A DNA stretch of 64,000 bases from Atrichornis clamosus (lineage: Eukaryota > Chordata > Aves > Passeriformes > Menuridae): the NCBI GenBank assembly GCA_013400975.1, contig WBMZ01009035.1:1-64000 (forward strand), in the 5' to 3' direction. Position 1 is the first letter of the stretch; every line of letters starts with the position of its first letter. The translations under genes were made by a program, and so were the position numbers. The notes beneath the pieces were generated by a model. That model was not told the origin of the DNA. It worked only from the letters and a program-made list of their open reading frames with translations, and made no database searches. Positions 26,291 through 37,250 of this stretch are shown in pieces.

Positions 26291-26934
26291 CTGTAATTCT
26301 GGAAGGTTGTAAACATGCTCTTTATGGGTGTGCATTATTTATAAATGGAAGCATCCACATGAAAGGTGGAATTATGTGCATTTAATATTTTTTTATTATC
26401 TATGATTAATTCTGACAAGATCATGGCTTAGATGCAACTATCAAAACAAAGGCAGGGCAAAGGCCTCAGTGGAAGTATCCAAGGCTCTGAGAACATAACG
26501 ACTTTCATTAGCCAAGATTTATAACACAGGAGGTTCTTTCAGCCACTGTTTTCATGTTTGTCTGCTTTTGGAAAAAAACCCCAAACTGTATAGCTTTTTT
26601 GATACCCTAAACATATTTAAAGGAACAATGTTACATTGTGGTTCAGATGGCTCCCTACAACACATGCCTGTTGAATGCTGGAGCCTGTCTGGGTACATCC
26701 ATCTAATCATATCTGATTTCAGAAACTGTTGGCACATTTTAAAAAATTTGCCAGGAAGTCATATGATGGTACAGAGAGAGAGAGAGAAGAGAGAGGAAGC
26801 TCTCTATGAATAGTGCTAGGGGAACACAGATGAGGGAAAGAGCCTGGGAATCAGACATGAGGTGCATTTTCCAGTCTCTAAGAATTTTCATTGCACACCA
26901 CCACATAAAACATTCCAAAGCGGGATACAGATTT
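26291..26934. other. Non-coding DNA, no gene seen
   Basis: Contains a GA-rich run (AGAGAGAGAGAGAAGAGAGAGG) near 26773-26797. Otherwise it is ordinary AT-rich sequence without recognised elements. Confidence 0.55.
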
Positions 26935-27440
26935 GAAATATTAATAGGAATGCATCGAGCTCTGTAGACTGACGCTTATTTCCCCATTTGCTATGTACAA
27001 AGCAAAGGATTAACACCACTGGCAATATTTGTGTCAGGCCATACTGATTAATTTAATATTCTGATTGGATGAGCAGCAGAGCTTTAACGGCTGTTAACTT
27101 TCTGGCAAGCGGGGCTGAGAAGGTGATAATGAGATTAACATTTGGAGGACCTGATTTGCTTTTGCGCTGTATTTAATTACTACTTTGACACCAACTGGTA
27201 TGGATTGTGCAGATATGCTGCTAGATACTCATATTTGCTAAACTATAATATTGCCTTTTAAGAAATGTGTTAAATTCTGAGATTTCAAAAACACTTTGCA
27301 CAAGATATGAAAATTATGTAATCTCATGCTCAATTAATAGCACCTTAAAGAGGATATTTGCAGCAGGCAGAGTGCCCACAGGGAATGAAGAAATGTATTA
27401 ATCAGCAATTAAAGTTGTACATTAAAGGTTAGGAAATATA
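26935..27440. promoter_or_regulatory. Candidate conserved non-coding element or enhancer
   Basis: This stretch has the texture of a vertebrate developmental enhancer. It is free of simple repeats and transposons, with long balanced-complexity sequence and several homeodomain-type cores: CTGATTAATTTAAT near 27045-27058, TGATTGGATGAG at 27062-27073, TTTAATTAC near 27172-27180, and ATTAATCAGCAATTAAAG near 27397-27414. E-box-free GTTAAC motifs also occur. No coding frame is present. The call is an inference from motif density and appearance; there is no alignment behind it. Confidence 0.3.
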
Positions 27441-27664
27441 GCAATAATATAGGTTGCCAAAAATTGACTGAGATTATCAAGCTGACTTCGATTTTGCAAA
27501 TGAAATTAAAATAAGTCTTAAAAAGATCCTGAGGTCTATAAAATAACATCAGAACAGAGAGGAAAAGGAGACATTAACACAATCAGGTCTGGTTAAAGAT
27601 TTTGGCATTTCTTTCTTCCTCTTAAAAAAAAAAAAGCATGGTTTGGATCATTCTTCAGAAAAAA

Positions 27665-27688
27665 AAAGTCATGTAAAGTCATGTAAAG
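27665..27688. repeat. 10-bp tandem repeat, about 2.4 copies
   Basis: AAAGTCATGT is repeated head to tail (27665-27674, 27675-27684) and followed by a partial third copy AAAG. There are no mismatches. Confidence 0.93.
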
Positions 27689-27797
27689 CTTATGCTGAAT
27701 TTCAAAATACAAAATGATTAAGAGCATAGGGTAAACAACACACACACACACAAAAGGCAACCTTTCCCTAAACCAACTCATAACAGCTGGACCCGGT

Positions 27798-27824
27798 TTT
27801 CTGAACATTTCTGAACATTCTGAA
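27798..27824. repeat. 10-bp tandem repeat, about 2.7 copies
   Basis: CTGAACATTT (27801-27810) is followed by CTGAACATTC (27811-27820) and a partial TGAA, and is preceded by TTT. One mismatch separates the two full units. Confidence 0.9.
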
Positions 27825-28886
27825 GAATGTAGTCCTGACCAGCCATGGATGAAAGGAGAAAAGACAACAGATAAGATTACCAAGCTGGAGGGTATTTTTA
27901 ATAGAGATGGTCAACAATCACTCTTGAGACTAGTCTCAAGGACTTTTTCAACAAGATTTACTAAAGCCAGGAAGATAACATTTGCTGAATAAAATTTGAA
28001 TTTATACCTAAAAACCTAATGCTGTTATTATTTGGTTTACCAAAAAAAGGTAATTAGGACTAAAGCCCATTTACATACATTTCAGAGTTTGAAGAAGCAT
28101 AGTGTTTTAAATGTATACCTTCTAAACACAAAATTTGTACTTGTGTGTATGAAGTCATATACATTGTTCTCAATTTTCACTGGCTGAGCAAAATATATAT
28201 TTAATTATCTTGATTTTCAAGAACGAAACTCAAGAGAAACCTCCTTTTAGACAACTATTGTTTTGGACCCAACTTCAAGCTGAAACAATCATTGTGGAAA
28301 TAGCTGAGTGCACTGGGACTGTTAATATATAAAGTGCATCCTTCAGAACCATTCTCATCTCAAGAGCATGTGTGTTGGAAGGCAGGAGAGATAGAATCCA
28401 ATTGACATGTACACAAAAGCCAATTTTGATGTTCTACAACTGCAAATGCAATTTTCACACACTGTGTGAGTTCATTTGCACTATTTGTGCAGTGGAAAAG
28501 GCCTTAGGCTAAGGGAAAACCAGGTCTTGTACTTCAGGTACTGCTGTCTCTTTGTAATAACTAATTGATATCCCTTACAGCCCTCTTTTGCTGATGAAGT
28601 ATGCTCTAGGTATCAAAAGTCAGGTTCACTTGCTTTCTTTCTATTCCATTGGTTATTTGTGTTCTATAAGCATATTATATATTTTCATTTCACATGTGTA
28701 ATATTTTCCTTCCCCAAAACACTGACAAATTTATTTACGGATTTAGGACCAATGATATGAAATGACAGAACACATAGCTGGAGTACAAGATAATAGCTGT
28801 GAAGTGATGATGTGTAGATCCCAGCTACCTTTCCCATCCGATTTGTGGAAACCAGGACAGATCATCCAGCTTCAGCCTTTGCTGCT

Positions 28887-28945
28887 GTTTCAGCTTTGCT
28901 GTCAAATTCACAGATGCTGTTTGACATAACTTCAAAGCTGAAACC
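28887..28945. repeat. Nested perfect inverted repeat, hairpin of about 59 nt
   Basis: The outer arms GTTTCAGCTTTG (28887-28898) and CAAAGCTGAAAC (28934-28945) are exact reverse complements. Inside them GTCAAA (28901-28906) pairs exactly with TTTGAC (28921-28926), leaving a 14-nt terminal loop and a small asymmetric internal loop (2 against 7 nt). The size and shape would fit a short structured RNA hairpin, but no transcript evidence exists here and no known microRNA seed is recognised. Confidence 0.75.
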
Positions 28946-31416
28946 GTCAAATGAGACAGACAGCCCTGAACCAACTGAAGGAGGATCTATTGAGCTGCTG
29001 TGACTAGATATGGAGTACAGGAGACTCTGTTAAATGCTTCAGCAGCATCAATTAGGAAATCTGCTATCATTCTGGCATGCTGGGAATGCCATGTACCTGT
29101 TGCACAAGTCCAGCAAAAGGGCAATAATTCTGATGCTTACGGGATTCCTTAGATTTGCTATGCATCTATCAAGGTTCTCATTTATACAAATGCAACCATG
29201 AATTTTTAAAGTACATAAGGATAAAGGATGTCTTAAATCTGAAGCCAATTAAACCATCACTTCCCACACTTCCTTCAAATTCCTTTCTGAATGACCAGGT
29301 CTCAATACTCCTCCAACTGCAAACCTCTCAGGACCAAAAAGACAAATAAATTTCAGCAAGGCAAGGATGGAATTAATAATCAATTGCACTTAAGTATTTG
29401 TGTCCACTTTGCTAAGTCTTAAACTTTTTGTTCAAGTCTATGGTGCATTCCTTTGCTTCAAATCTGTGGTGCATTCCCAGGAAATCTTAGAGCTGTAGAA
29501 AAAACAGACCTTGGGAAATATCTACAGTACAGGTTGAAAGTGTCTAGACTGACTTGTAGCTCTTTGGCACCATAATAGGAAAATTGTCTGAACTGTTTTG
29601 AATGACTTTGCTGACTGACCATAGCTAGAAGTGTTTTTCAGGAACCTTTTACTGAAAAATCCAACAGACACTGCTGAGAGATTTTCTGAGTTGTTGAGGA
29701 GACTGAGTAACTGGTGAAGGAACTATAAACATCATGACTTTGTCTAGACCTAGGAATCAAACCAAGAAATACTAAAAAGAGTAGGATAAAAATGTTAATA
29801 ATTTAAAGAAAAGATTATTACTCAATAATACACAAAGGATGGGCAAATATGCACTTGAGCAGCTGAAGTGTCCCTGTTGCAGATTTATATTCCAAACAGT
29901 GCTTTCCAATCACACCCTGGACATTACACATCTGTCTGCCCACTATAAGCCTTTTTTTCTCTTTTTGTTTACTTCACTAATATTTGAAATGCAATCCAAG
30001 GCATCTTGCTTATTAAACTGGAGAGACTTCAAATTTGCTTTTGTACAATAGGAGCTAATTGTCTGAGACAATTTACATCCATCAGTGCAGTGTTTTATGG
30101 CTTTCAGACTCAGTGTAAAATGAATAAATAAGAGAGCTGAAATCATTACTCTCTTTTATTACTGGAGATGTGTTGGCTAATCTGAGAGTAATTTGAATGC
30201 TAGAGGCCTGTCAAATGCTGGACATCTGTCAAGCTCTATCTACAGCCCCTAGTTCACAATCTGTACCACTCAGTAGTCTCCTCTTTTTCCTATCCTGTAC
30301 ATTTTCCAGGCAAAAACAAAAGTTGGAATTAGTTTTTTAGCATGTGTGGTTTTTTTTCTTGTTTGTAGAGTTATTTGGAAACATTTCTAATTTTACTTTT
30401 TGGTTAAACCAGGTTGAGACTTAATTTTCATGCTGTTGTAGAGTGATGGTCTGGCAATTTTTAAAGACAATTCTAATATTTCATTGCTATTTTAACATCA
30501 CTATAAGATAGAAATCTGAGAAAAAGAGACTCAATTGCAACTATCAATTTCCGTCATCTTCCCAGGGTTTGTAGCTGCTGTTTGTGCATAGCTGCAGAAC
30601 TGTGCAAGGGAATCAACAAATTGAAAATTGAGGTGAAAAAAAAAGGGGGACATACACCTAGGAGAGAAACCATGAAAATAACTGTGGGGGACAGAAGACA
30701 GCAACAGAGTAAACAATATTTGAGACATATGAGGAAAATAAGGGTGCAAAATACTTAGTCAAGAAATAAGAAGAAAACAGATAGAGACAATGTTTATAAG
30801 TAAGAATTTGGAAATACTTGTTCAAAACTAGGGTGAAAAAGAGGAGGCCTGGAAAAAAACTATAATAGGGAATAGAATAGGAAAAATGTAGAGAAATTAG
30901 CTGTGAGTGAGGCATCAAAAGAATGAAGATTTTAGAGGATAGGCTGCAGATAAGTTCCAAAGATTAAGAAAAGTTTATCTGTTACTTGAAAAAAAAATCA
31001 GGTTTTTAGTTCAGAAGGACACAAACTCTACATTATACTCAAGGAAATATCTGAAAAAAACCCCACACCTGCAATGTTAGTCACTTCTGTAACAGTTAGT
31101 TGGTATCAGAAATTCCACAGCAGACATACTTATGCTATAGTCTCCCTATTTCTTCCCTCTTTGTCCAGAGCAATAGATGCCTCTGTATTGAAAGATAACA
31201 ACAAAAATCTAGTTTGCTTGGTATACTTTGAAAGCAGGTTTCTCCCCAGAACTATGAGATGCTTTACAATGCAATTACTATGTTGACATGGAAAGAATTG
31301 AGTATTATACTGCCTTGTTCTTAAGGAAAGTAATGGGATTCTTTTGAATTAGGATGTACATTTCTGAGGTCTGATGCATAATTTGATATCTTACAATTTG
31401 CTGGAGGTTCCAGGAC
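28946..31416. other. AT-rich non-coding DNA, no gene seen
   Basis: No recognised gene or mobile element. Open frames up to 100 codons (for example 30658-30960 minus) look random and hydrophobic because of AT-rich codons. A short A9/GGGGG tract lies near 30637-30650. Confidence 0.55.
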
Positions 31417-31906
31417 TGTTGTGGTTTAACCCCAGCCAGCAGCTCAGCCCCACACAACCGCCGGCTCACTCCCTGCTGGTGGGATGGGAGAGAGAACTGG
31501 AAGAATAGAAGTGAGAAAATTTGGTTGAGATAAAGACAGTTTAATAGGTAAAGCAAAAACTGCATGCACAAGCAAGAAAAACATGGAATTTCATCACTTT
31601 CCATAGGTGGGCAGGTGTTCAGCCAGCTTTATATATTGATCACGGCATCACAAGGTATGGAATATCCCTTGGGTCAGCTGTGGTCTGTCCTGGCTCTGTG
31701 CCCTCTCAACTCCTTGGGCACCTCCAGTCTCTTTGCTAGGGAGGTTGTATGAGGGGCAGACAAGGTCTTCACTCTGTGCAAGCACTGCTCAGCAATGATG
31801 AAATCATCCCTGAATTATCAACACTGTTTCCAGCACAAATCTAAAACATAGCCCCATACCAGCTACGATGAAGTAAATTATCTCTACCCCAGCCAAAAGC
31901 AGCACA
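31417..31906 (-). mobile_element. Solo LTR of an avian endogenous retrovirus, family A, reverse orientation
   Basis: The block begins TGTTGTGGTTTAACCCC and ends CCAGCCAAAAGCAGCACA. Read on the minus strand this is TGTGCTGCTTTTGGCTGG to GGTTAAACCACAACA, with the TG...CA ends of a retroviral LTR. In that orientation it has a TATA box (TATATAAA, 31628-31635) and an ATTAAA poly(A) signal (31540-31545) in the right order. No gag, pol or env lies on either side, so it is a solo LTR. The flanking 5-mers AGGAC and AGGTA match only 3 of 5, so any target duplication has decayed. It is about 86 bp shorter inside than its relative at 62.85 kb. The family is widespread in neoavian birds as I recall it; ERVL-like class is an inference. 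Confidence 0.88.
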
Positions 31907-33023
31907 AGGTAATTATCAGTAGTAATGCATTAGAGAGCCTATTTCACATGAGTGCCTCATGCTTCTCTATACATGTACACCATAGCAAGAAAATTTCCTG
32001 GTGCTGTTCATCACTCCTGGTCTGTACCACGGAGGTGTTGAGATGGCAAAGCAGTCACTCACTGTGTTTGAACTGAAACCACCTAGTGTTCTCCTAGGTA
32101 ATTCAGTTGTTGAGTTTGGAATTATTTCCTGATGGCAGTCCCATGATGCTGTGTTCTTCTGGAGGGTAGCAGAAGGCAGTGTATGTTTGCCCTGCGTGTC
32201 ATCAGTTGGCTGCAGCACCAGTAAACTGATACTGAACTCCCAGGTATATTACACCTGCAAGAATAGATGTAGATTGTTCTCTGGCTGATATACTACACAA
32301 AGGAATAAACAGTTAATTCTAAAATAGATTGCTGTGAAAAGTGAAGGAAGCAGTAATACCTGCTTATAACTAATAGGGAAGTGTGAGATGAGTGACTGAC
32401 ATATTCTGAAAACCTACTTGTGCATCAAAATAAAATGCTTGATTATTACAGAGCTAAACTTACAGGATGTATAGCCCCTCTCAAGGCTCATCAGTAAATA
32501 TCACAAGAAAGGAATAGAAAGAGAAAAAACACTGGACTTTGGATAATCCTGAAAATAAACAGCCTTGTTGTGGTGAAAATAGAGTTGCTTTGATAATATG
32601 GGCTCAAATTTCTACAAGAAATCATCAACTGAATGGAGAATTTAGTCTTTTTTCCTGTATCCCACAGATGTACTGCTGACATTTGCAAGTAGTCTCTGCT
32701 ACAGTGTGGAGAGTGTATATGACTCATCTTATACACTGCTGAAATACAGCCTATATATTTTTTTTAACATATTAATGTGCCATAAGGTTTAATTTACAGT
32801 ACATAAAACGCTCTGAGATTTTTAAATATTCAGAAGCGGGACATTGCTTTTTTCACTGCACTTCTTTAATTACAATCCTTCAGCAACCAAATTACAATAC
32901 ATAATATTTTTTTGTGAACTGTTGTCTTGTATTCCAAAAGTAGATTGCTCTATTTTTTTTTCTGCAAATAAAAAAAAGAACAAAGGGAAAGGAAGAACTT
33001 AGTAAATCTATTTTACAGATGAT
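31907..33023. other. Non-coding DNA, no gene seen
   Basis: A minus-strand frame of 83 codons (31967-32218) lies on the side where retroviral internal sequence would be if the neighbouring LTR were a 3' LTR. It shows no retroviral motif that I recognise, so I treat the region as host DNA. The remainder is AT-rich with short A/T runs near 32757-32765 and 32954-32978. Confidence 0.5.
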
Positions 33024-33076
33024 TTTCCACTGAACTCAAGGATTTACACCACTGTAGCTGTGATCAGATTAAAATT
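33024..33076. repeat. Possible ancient amniote repeat fragment (CR1/L3-like)
   Basis: The segment TTCCACTGAACTCAAGGATT then TACACCACTGTAGCTGTGATCAGAT follows the layout of a long-conserved reptile/bird repeat. That repeat has CCAYTGAASTCAATGGA followed by TTACACCAGTGTAGCTGAGATCAGA. Identification is from memory and by eye only; the family name is not certain. Confidence 0.4.
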
Positions 33077-33436
33077 TATTTTAGTACAGATTGATGCTAC
33101 TTTAGTGACTGGTGCAAACTATGGAAGAGAGATGACGAATAGTAATCTCTGTTTGAGAAATTACATGTCAGGTACAGCATGAGACTGAGTTTGTACATCA
33201 ATTAGACACATACAGTAATTGTGCACGGATAAGGATTTTGAATTATTTTTAAAATAATCAGGAAGTCTTCCAAACCTGTACAATAATAGACTAGATCCTT
33301 CAATTCTCAGTGTGCACGGAGAATGCTGAGAATTCGTATCCTCAGGTTGTGATCTGACTTTAGTGGATCTGCAGATTAACAGTATCTGAGGGTCTGGCCC
33401 CTGGGTTATTTCATGGACTGGGTTTTTTTGCATCAG

Positions 33437-34257
33437 TGTCCTGGGCTGTGGGGATGTAGCAAAACAATGTATTCTCCCCCATCTGTATCAGCCCTGATGA
33501 GCCGTTAAGGACAGGTCGTTTGCAACAACTGCCCGGTGCATGCTTGGCCCCTGGGACTGCAAGCTGGGTGTTAGATAAGATAAGGGGAATCCTGTGGTGA
33601 GGTAGGGCCTCTTTTGTCTTCACAAGAGACACATCTGGGAGAGCTTCCCCCTGAAAGCACCACCAATAACCACACCCATCCTGAGGGGGCCATCTCTGTT
33701 AATGGCCATCATGGACAATGGGCAGCTGTAAGGACCCAACCACCCAGAACCTCCCAAACTGTCTTATCTCATCATTCCATTGTGAAATGCTCCGCCCTGG
33801 GGGAGGTACATGGACATTCCTGCGGGAATATAATGAAGCCTGCCTGGACCCTGGGGTGCACTCTCTGGCCCTGACTCCAGGAGCTGCAGAGGACCACTGC
33901 TCTCAGCTGCGTACAACCACCACTCCCATGAGACTGCAAGCACCGCTCACCCGGACTGCAGCCTCCCTGCCTCGCCAGCGCTCCCCACCCGGGTGTGACT
34001 GTAACTACACCACAGGGGAAACCAGGTGAGGGGCAGGGAGTCTGTTATGGTGTTTGTTGTTGTTTTGTTCCAGTGGGTTTTATATATATATATAAATATA
34101 TACATTTTAGTAAAGAACTGTTATTCTTTTTCCCACATTTGAGCTCAAAAGCCTTGTAATTTTCAAAAGTACAATAATTTGGGGGAAGGGGTAAGTCCTT
34201 CCACTCCAGGAGGGCTCCTACCTTCCTTGGCAGATATCTGCCTTTCAAACTAAGACA
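33437..34257 (+). mobile_element. Complete solo LTR, family B, with perfect ATCAG target-site duplication
   Basis: The LTR starts TGTCCTGGGCTGTGG and ends CAAACTAAGACA (TG...CA). It is bracketed by identical 5-mers ATCAG at 33432-33436 and 34258-34262, so both ends are exactly defined and the element is 821 bp. Sense is plus: a TATA-like TATAAT lies at 33829-33834 in a GC-rich promoter context, followed by GC-rich leader sequence. A consensus splice donor CAG|GTGAGG sits at 34023-34031. Then come a TA-rich stretch and the TAAAGAACTGTTATTC block common to bird LTRs of this type. No internal retroviral genes remain, so it arose by LTR-LTR recombination. A 5-bp duplication suits ERVL-like or some class I elements rather than the 6 bp usual for ERVK. 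Confidence 0.92.
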
Positions 34258-34980
34258 ATCAGACACCAGGGATTATGAAGTCTGGTTTAGGTAGTGGCCA
34301 GGAAGACACACTTAGGGACAGAGTGTAAAATCAAGGTAAATGTAGCTTCTTTCTACCTTCTTGCAAATATAGTGTTACATCTGAAAATGAAGGCTACAAT
34401 TAGACAGCCAGAGGCTAAGAAAAGGAGGGAGTTCTCTCTACTTGCATGTACCATACAACCAAATTTCATAATACTGTTAGGATTTAGCTGTAGAACTTAC
34501 TCCCAGGATTCTGGACCTCCGCTTGTCCACATTGAGCAAAGTTTATTTCTATCTCCAGTATTGGAGATACTGGCTGCTTGGGTTAGGCCAGTACCTTTTT
34601 GTTATCCTTTATTGCATAAATTGGTCTTTTGGTGTTAACTAAAGCTGGGGATTAAGGGTCTGGTGTCTACTGATTTGAAAGAAAATCTGTAGTTGGATTT
34701 TGTGAGATTCAAGGAGCTAGACAGTGAGCCGGTGCTAAAAATTCATTAGATTCTCTTTTTGTGTAGAGATTAGTCATTATAATAAAAAGTTACCAGGTTA
34801 GGCTAGAGTTTGGGAATACAACTGCTTATTATCTAATTATTAACTGAGTGCTCTAAGGCCTAAGAACTAGATAGAAAGAGGTTTTCAGGTCTTCTAAAAC
34901 CTTCTGGTTTCCTGTAAACTATTGTTAACTTTTACAGGCCCTGGAGAAAGTGAGTGACTGTTGACGAGGATAAAAGCTGC

Positions 34981-35057
34981 TTTTTTTTCCTGCCTTTTTT
35001 AAACACTTGTTTTGGTTTTGTTATTGTTTTTTGGGTTTGTTTGGTTTGTTTTTCGTA
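34981..35057. repeat. T-rich / TTTTGG low-complexity tract
   Basis: A T8 run is followed by TTGTTTTGGTTTTGTTATTG and GGGTTTGTTTGGTTTGTTTT. It is low-complexity sequence inside the larger G/T-biased block. Confidence 0.85.
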
Positions 35058-36221
35058 TATAGTTATCATTCCATCTTAATATTTGGATTTGATTTGGTGT
35101 TATGGCTTAGTAAAAACTAGTAAGAACCAATCACTGAGCTACAATTAACTTTAGAGCTAGGGCTGAGATTTCATCTAGAGTTTGGGGATATAAAGCTTCA
35201 AAAGTTCAGCTCATTACTGCAGAGCTAGAAGTTAGGAAAAGGGAATGTTGTTCACAGAAGACAGTACCATATGTTTCATTAACTGTAGGCTGTAAGTAGA
35301 GACTGGAGTACAGTGTGAGTTTGGGGAGGGACTTGGGAATAAGCCTCCAAAATTCCATTTTATTAACAGTCACTGAAGGGCCCACAGAATTAGGTAAAGG
35401 TCCAATGAGTCATGTTCTCTTTTAAGATACAACTGGTCCTTCAATAATTAAAGTTAAGTTTAATTAGGGTTAGAATTCAGGGGTGTTGTTAGGGTTAGAA
35501 TTTGAGAATGCACACATTCAGCACTATGATTACTTCTGGATTCAAAAGTGCCTAGAGGGCTGGGAAGAGGGCATAGTGTTAATAGGATCGAAATAATAGG
35601 ATCTCATTTAGCTCAGGGATTTATTTCCTGGCTCTAATTACCATTATAGTAAGTATAGGGTTAGGAAAAAAAAAGGACTTGAAAAATCTGTTTTCCAGCT
35701 TACCAGTGAGACTTGCAAGGACTGCAGTCATGTAGGAAGCTGGTTTCTTCACATATATGGGCATTTACATGGACTGTGAGAGTGGTTAAGGGTCTTATGA
35801 TTACAACTTGATTAATTAATTCATTTGGAAGCTTTTATTTTGGCTTGTGCTGCAGACTTCAATGGATTAGGAAGCTGGGTTTTTTTATGAGACCTATCCT
35901 CTTCCTTATGGCCCTTTCTACTCAAAGGAGGTGAGGGCTCTGCACAAGATTAAAGGGTTTGGGAATTATAAGCCTCATTGGTCCACTTAACCAAAACACC
36001 TGTCAGAAGTTGCAGAGTGAAAAACAGATTTAGTGTTCATAACCCCCATGGCCTCATCTTTCTTTAAGACTTTGGATAGATACCTTCACCATGAACTTAG
36101 GGTAGAGGTGAGAGCAGTGCTGGAATTCAGTCTGGGTGCTCACAGTAGTGGAGAAAGCATGCTAAGAAAGATGATAGCAGTTCTTTTACAGCCCTAGTCA
36201 GTGACCATCATCAGGCTCATA

Positions 36222-36253
36222 CTGGTGGTGAAAGTAGTGGTGATGATGGTGAT
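36222..36253. repeat. Imperfect GGT/GAT trinucleotide run
   Basis: CTGGTGGTGAAAGTAGTGG is followed by TGATGATGGTGAT, an imperfect trinucleotide repeat of about 32 bases. Confidence 0.8.
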
Positions 36254-37250
36254 CTCCTATTCAGGGTGGAGAGGAATTCTGGCAGTGGTGATATCTGCAG
36301 TTGAAGGTAAGATTCAGTGATGTTTAGGATGGTTCTGAGAGTAATTTAGGGCTGAGCATCCCTCAGTTCACCTCTTAAGGATAGTCAGCAGGTCAGTTTA
36401 TGCTTATCAGATCTTCAGAAGATCCTGACCCACTTTGATTAAAGTTAAGGTTTTGTTTCCTAACCTTAAATCATACGAGCTATTGTATTCTCTTTAGACA
36501 CTCTGAAATTAGTGTGTTGAACTTAGTGATGAATTACTGCTCAGTTTGGTTGTGTAAATCTTAACTGTGAAGTTAGGAAGAAGTCAAAGTTCCAGGGAAG
36601 ACTGGTGCCTTGTAGCTTTAAGGGAACTTTCCTTGAGTCACAAAATGGAACATATTATCTGTGGTCTCAACCACCCCATCTACTGAGGCCAGCATTTGTC
36701 TCAGGTGCAACTATCACTTCAAAATGGTTTTTGGTTCTTGAGGCTCAAAGAGTACTTGTAGAGATTTAGAAGATGAGGGTCTGTCAAACCACTCATCCCA
36801 TCTTCTCTTACAGATGTTTGACCTGCTATCAGGTTTGCAGACAAAATTGTCATTCATGTTATGAGTGGGCGATAAAAAGGTGTAGGAACTCAGTGTATTA
36901 GTATATTTTTGCAAAGGATTTTGAGATAGGAAAAGAGCTGATCTTGAAGGTTGTCATTGTATCATCTTCCAGGTGATAGGTGCATCAAGTCTGTATTATG
37001 AGGTTTAAACATAAAGGACACATAATCAGGGTCAGGACTTGGAAATGTAATCCTTTTGGGAACTGGTTTTGAGGCTATGCTGAACTCAGGAGGGTAGTCA
37101 TGTTACCACCATCAGAGCCACACCTGTGTGAGTCCTGCCATATGGGAATTTTAAGAACAAAGTGAGGATTCAGTTCAGATGTTTAGAGCTTGTGTATCAC
37201 ACCTTGGGGGGTCTTGAGACTGAGTCAGAAGTTCCCAGTCCATCAATACA

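Larger units (their letters stand above)
27441..28886. other. AT-rich non-coding DNA with two short tandem duplications
   Basis: No gene seen. It holds an A12 run near 27624-27635, the tandem duplications at 27665 and 27798 (listed separately), and a CA run near 27739-27752. Confidence 0.55.
34258..37250 (+). repeat. Decayed, G/T-biased repeat block with recurring TTTGGGAATATAAGCC-like core
   Basis: Across about 3 kb a loose motif recurs, always on the plus strand. Examples are GAGTTTGGGAATACAACTGC near 34807, GAGTTTGGGGATATAAAGCTTC near 35178, GACTTGGGAATAAGCCTCC near 35330, GAATTTGAGAATGCACAC near 35498, GGGTTTGGGAATTATAAGCC near 35956 and GGACTTGGAAATGTAATCC near 37036. Many copies are preceded by TTAGGGTTAG-like sequence (for example 35463-35475 and 35489-35498), and there is an excess of TTAGG words. 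Spacing is irregular (about 150 to 1,080 bp). It reads as an old tandem or satellite-like array eroded by mutation, into whose left edge the LTR at 33437-34257 was inserted. No known family is recognised and no coding frame is present. Confidence 0.45.

Noticed and set aside
31967..32218. 83-codon minus frame upstream of the family A LTR as retroviral internal sequence
   Set aside because: No gag, pol, dUTPase or env motif is visible, and no primer-binding or polypurine tract could be placed next to the LTR.
33614..34029. Overlapping plus-strand open frames of 86 and 103 codons
   Set aside because: They lie wholly inside the solo LTR at 33437-34257, whose GC-rich leader has few stops. LTRs of this kind carry no gene there.
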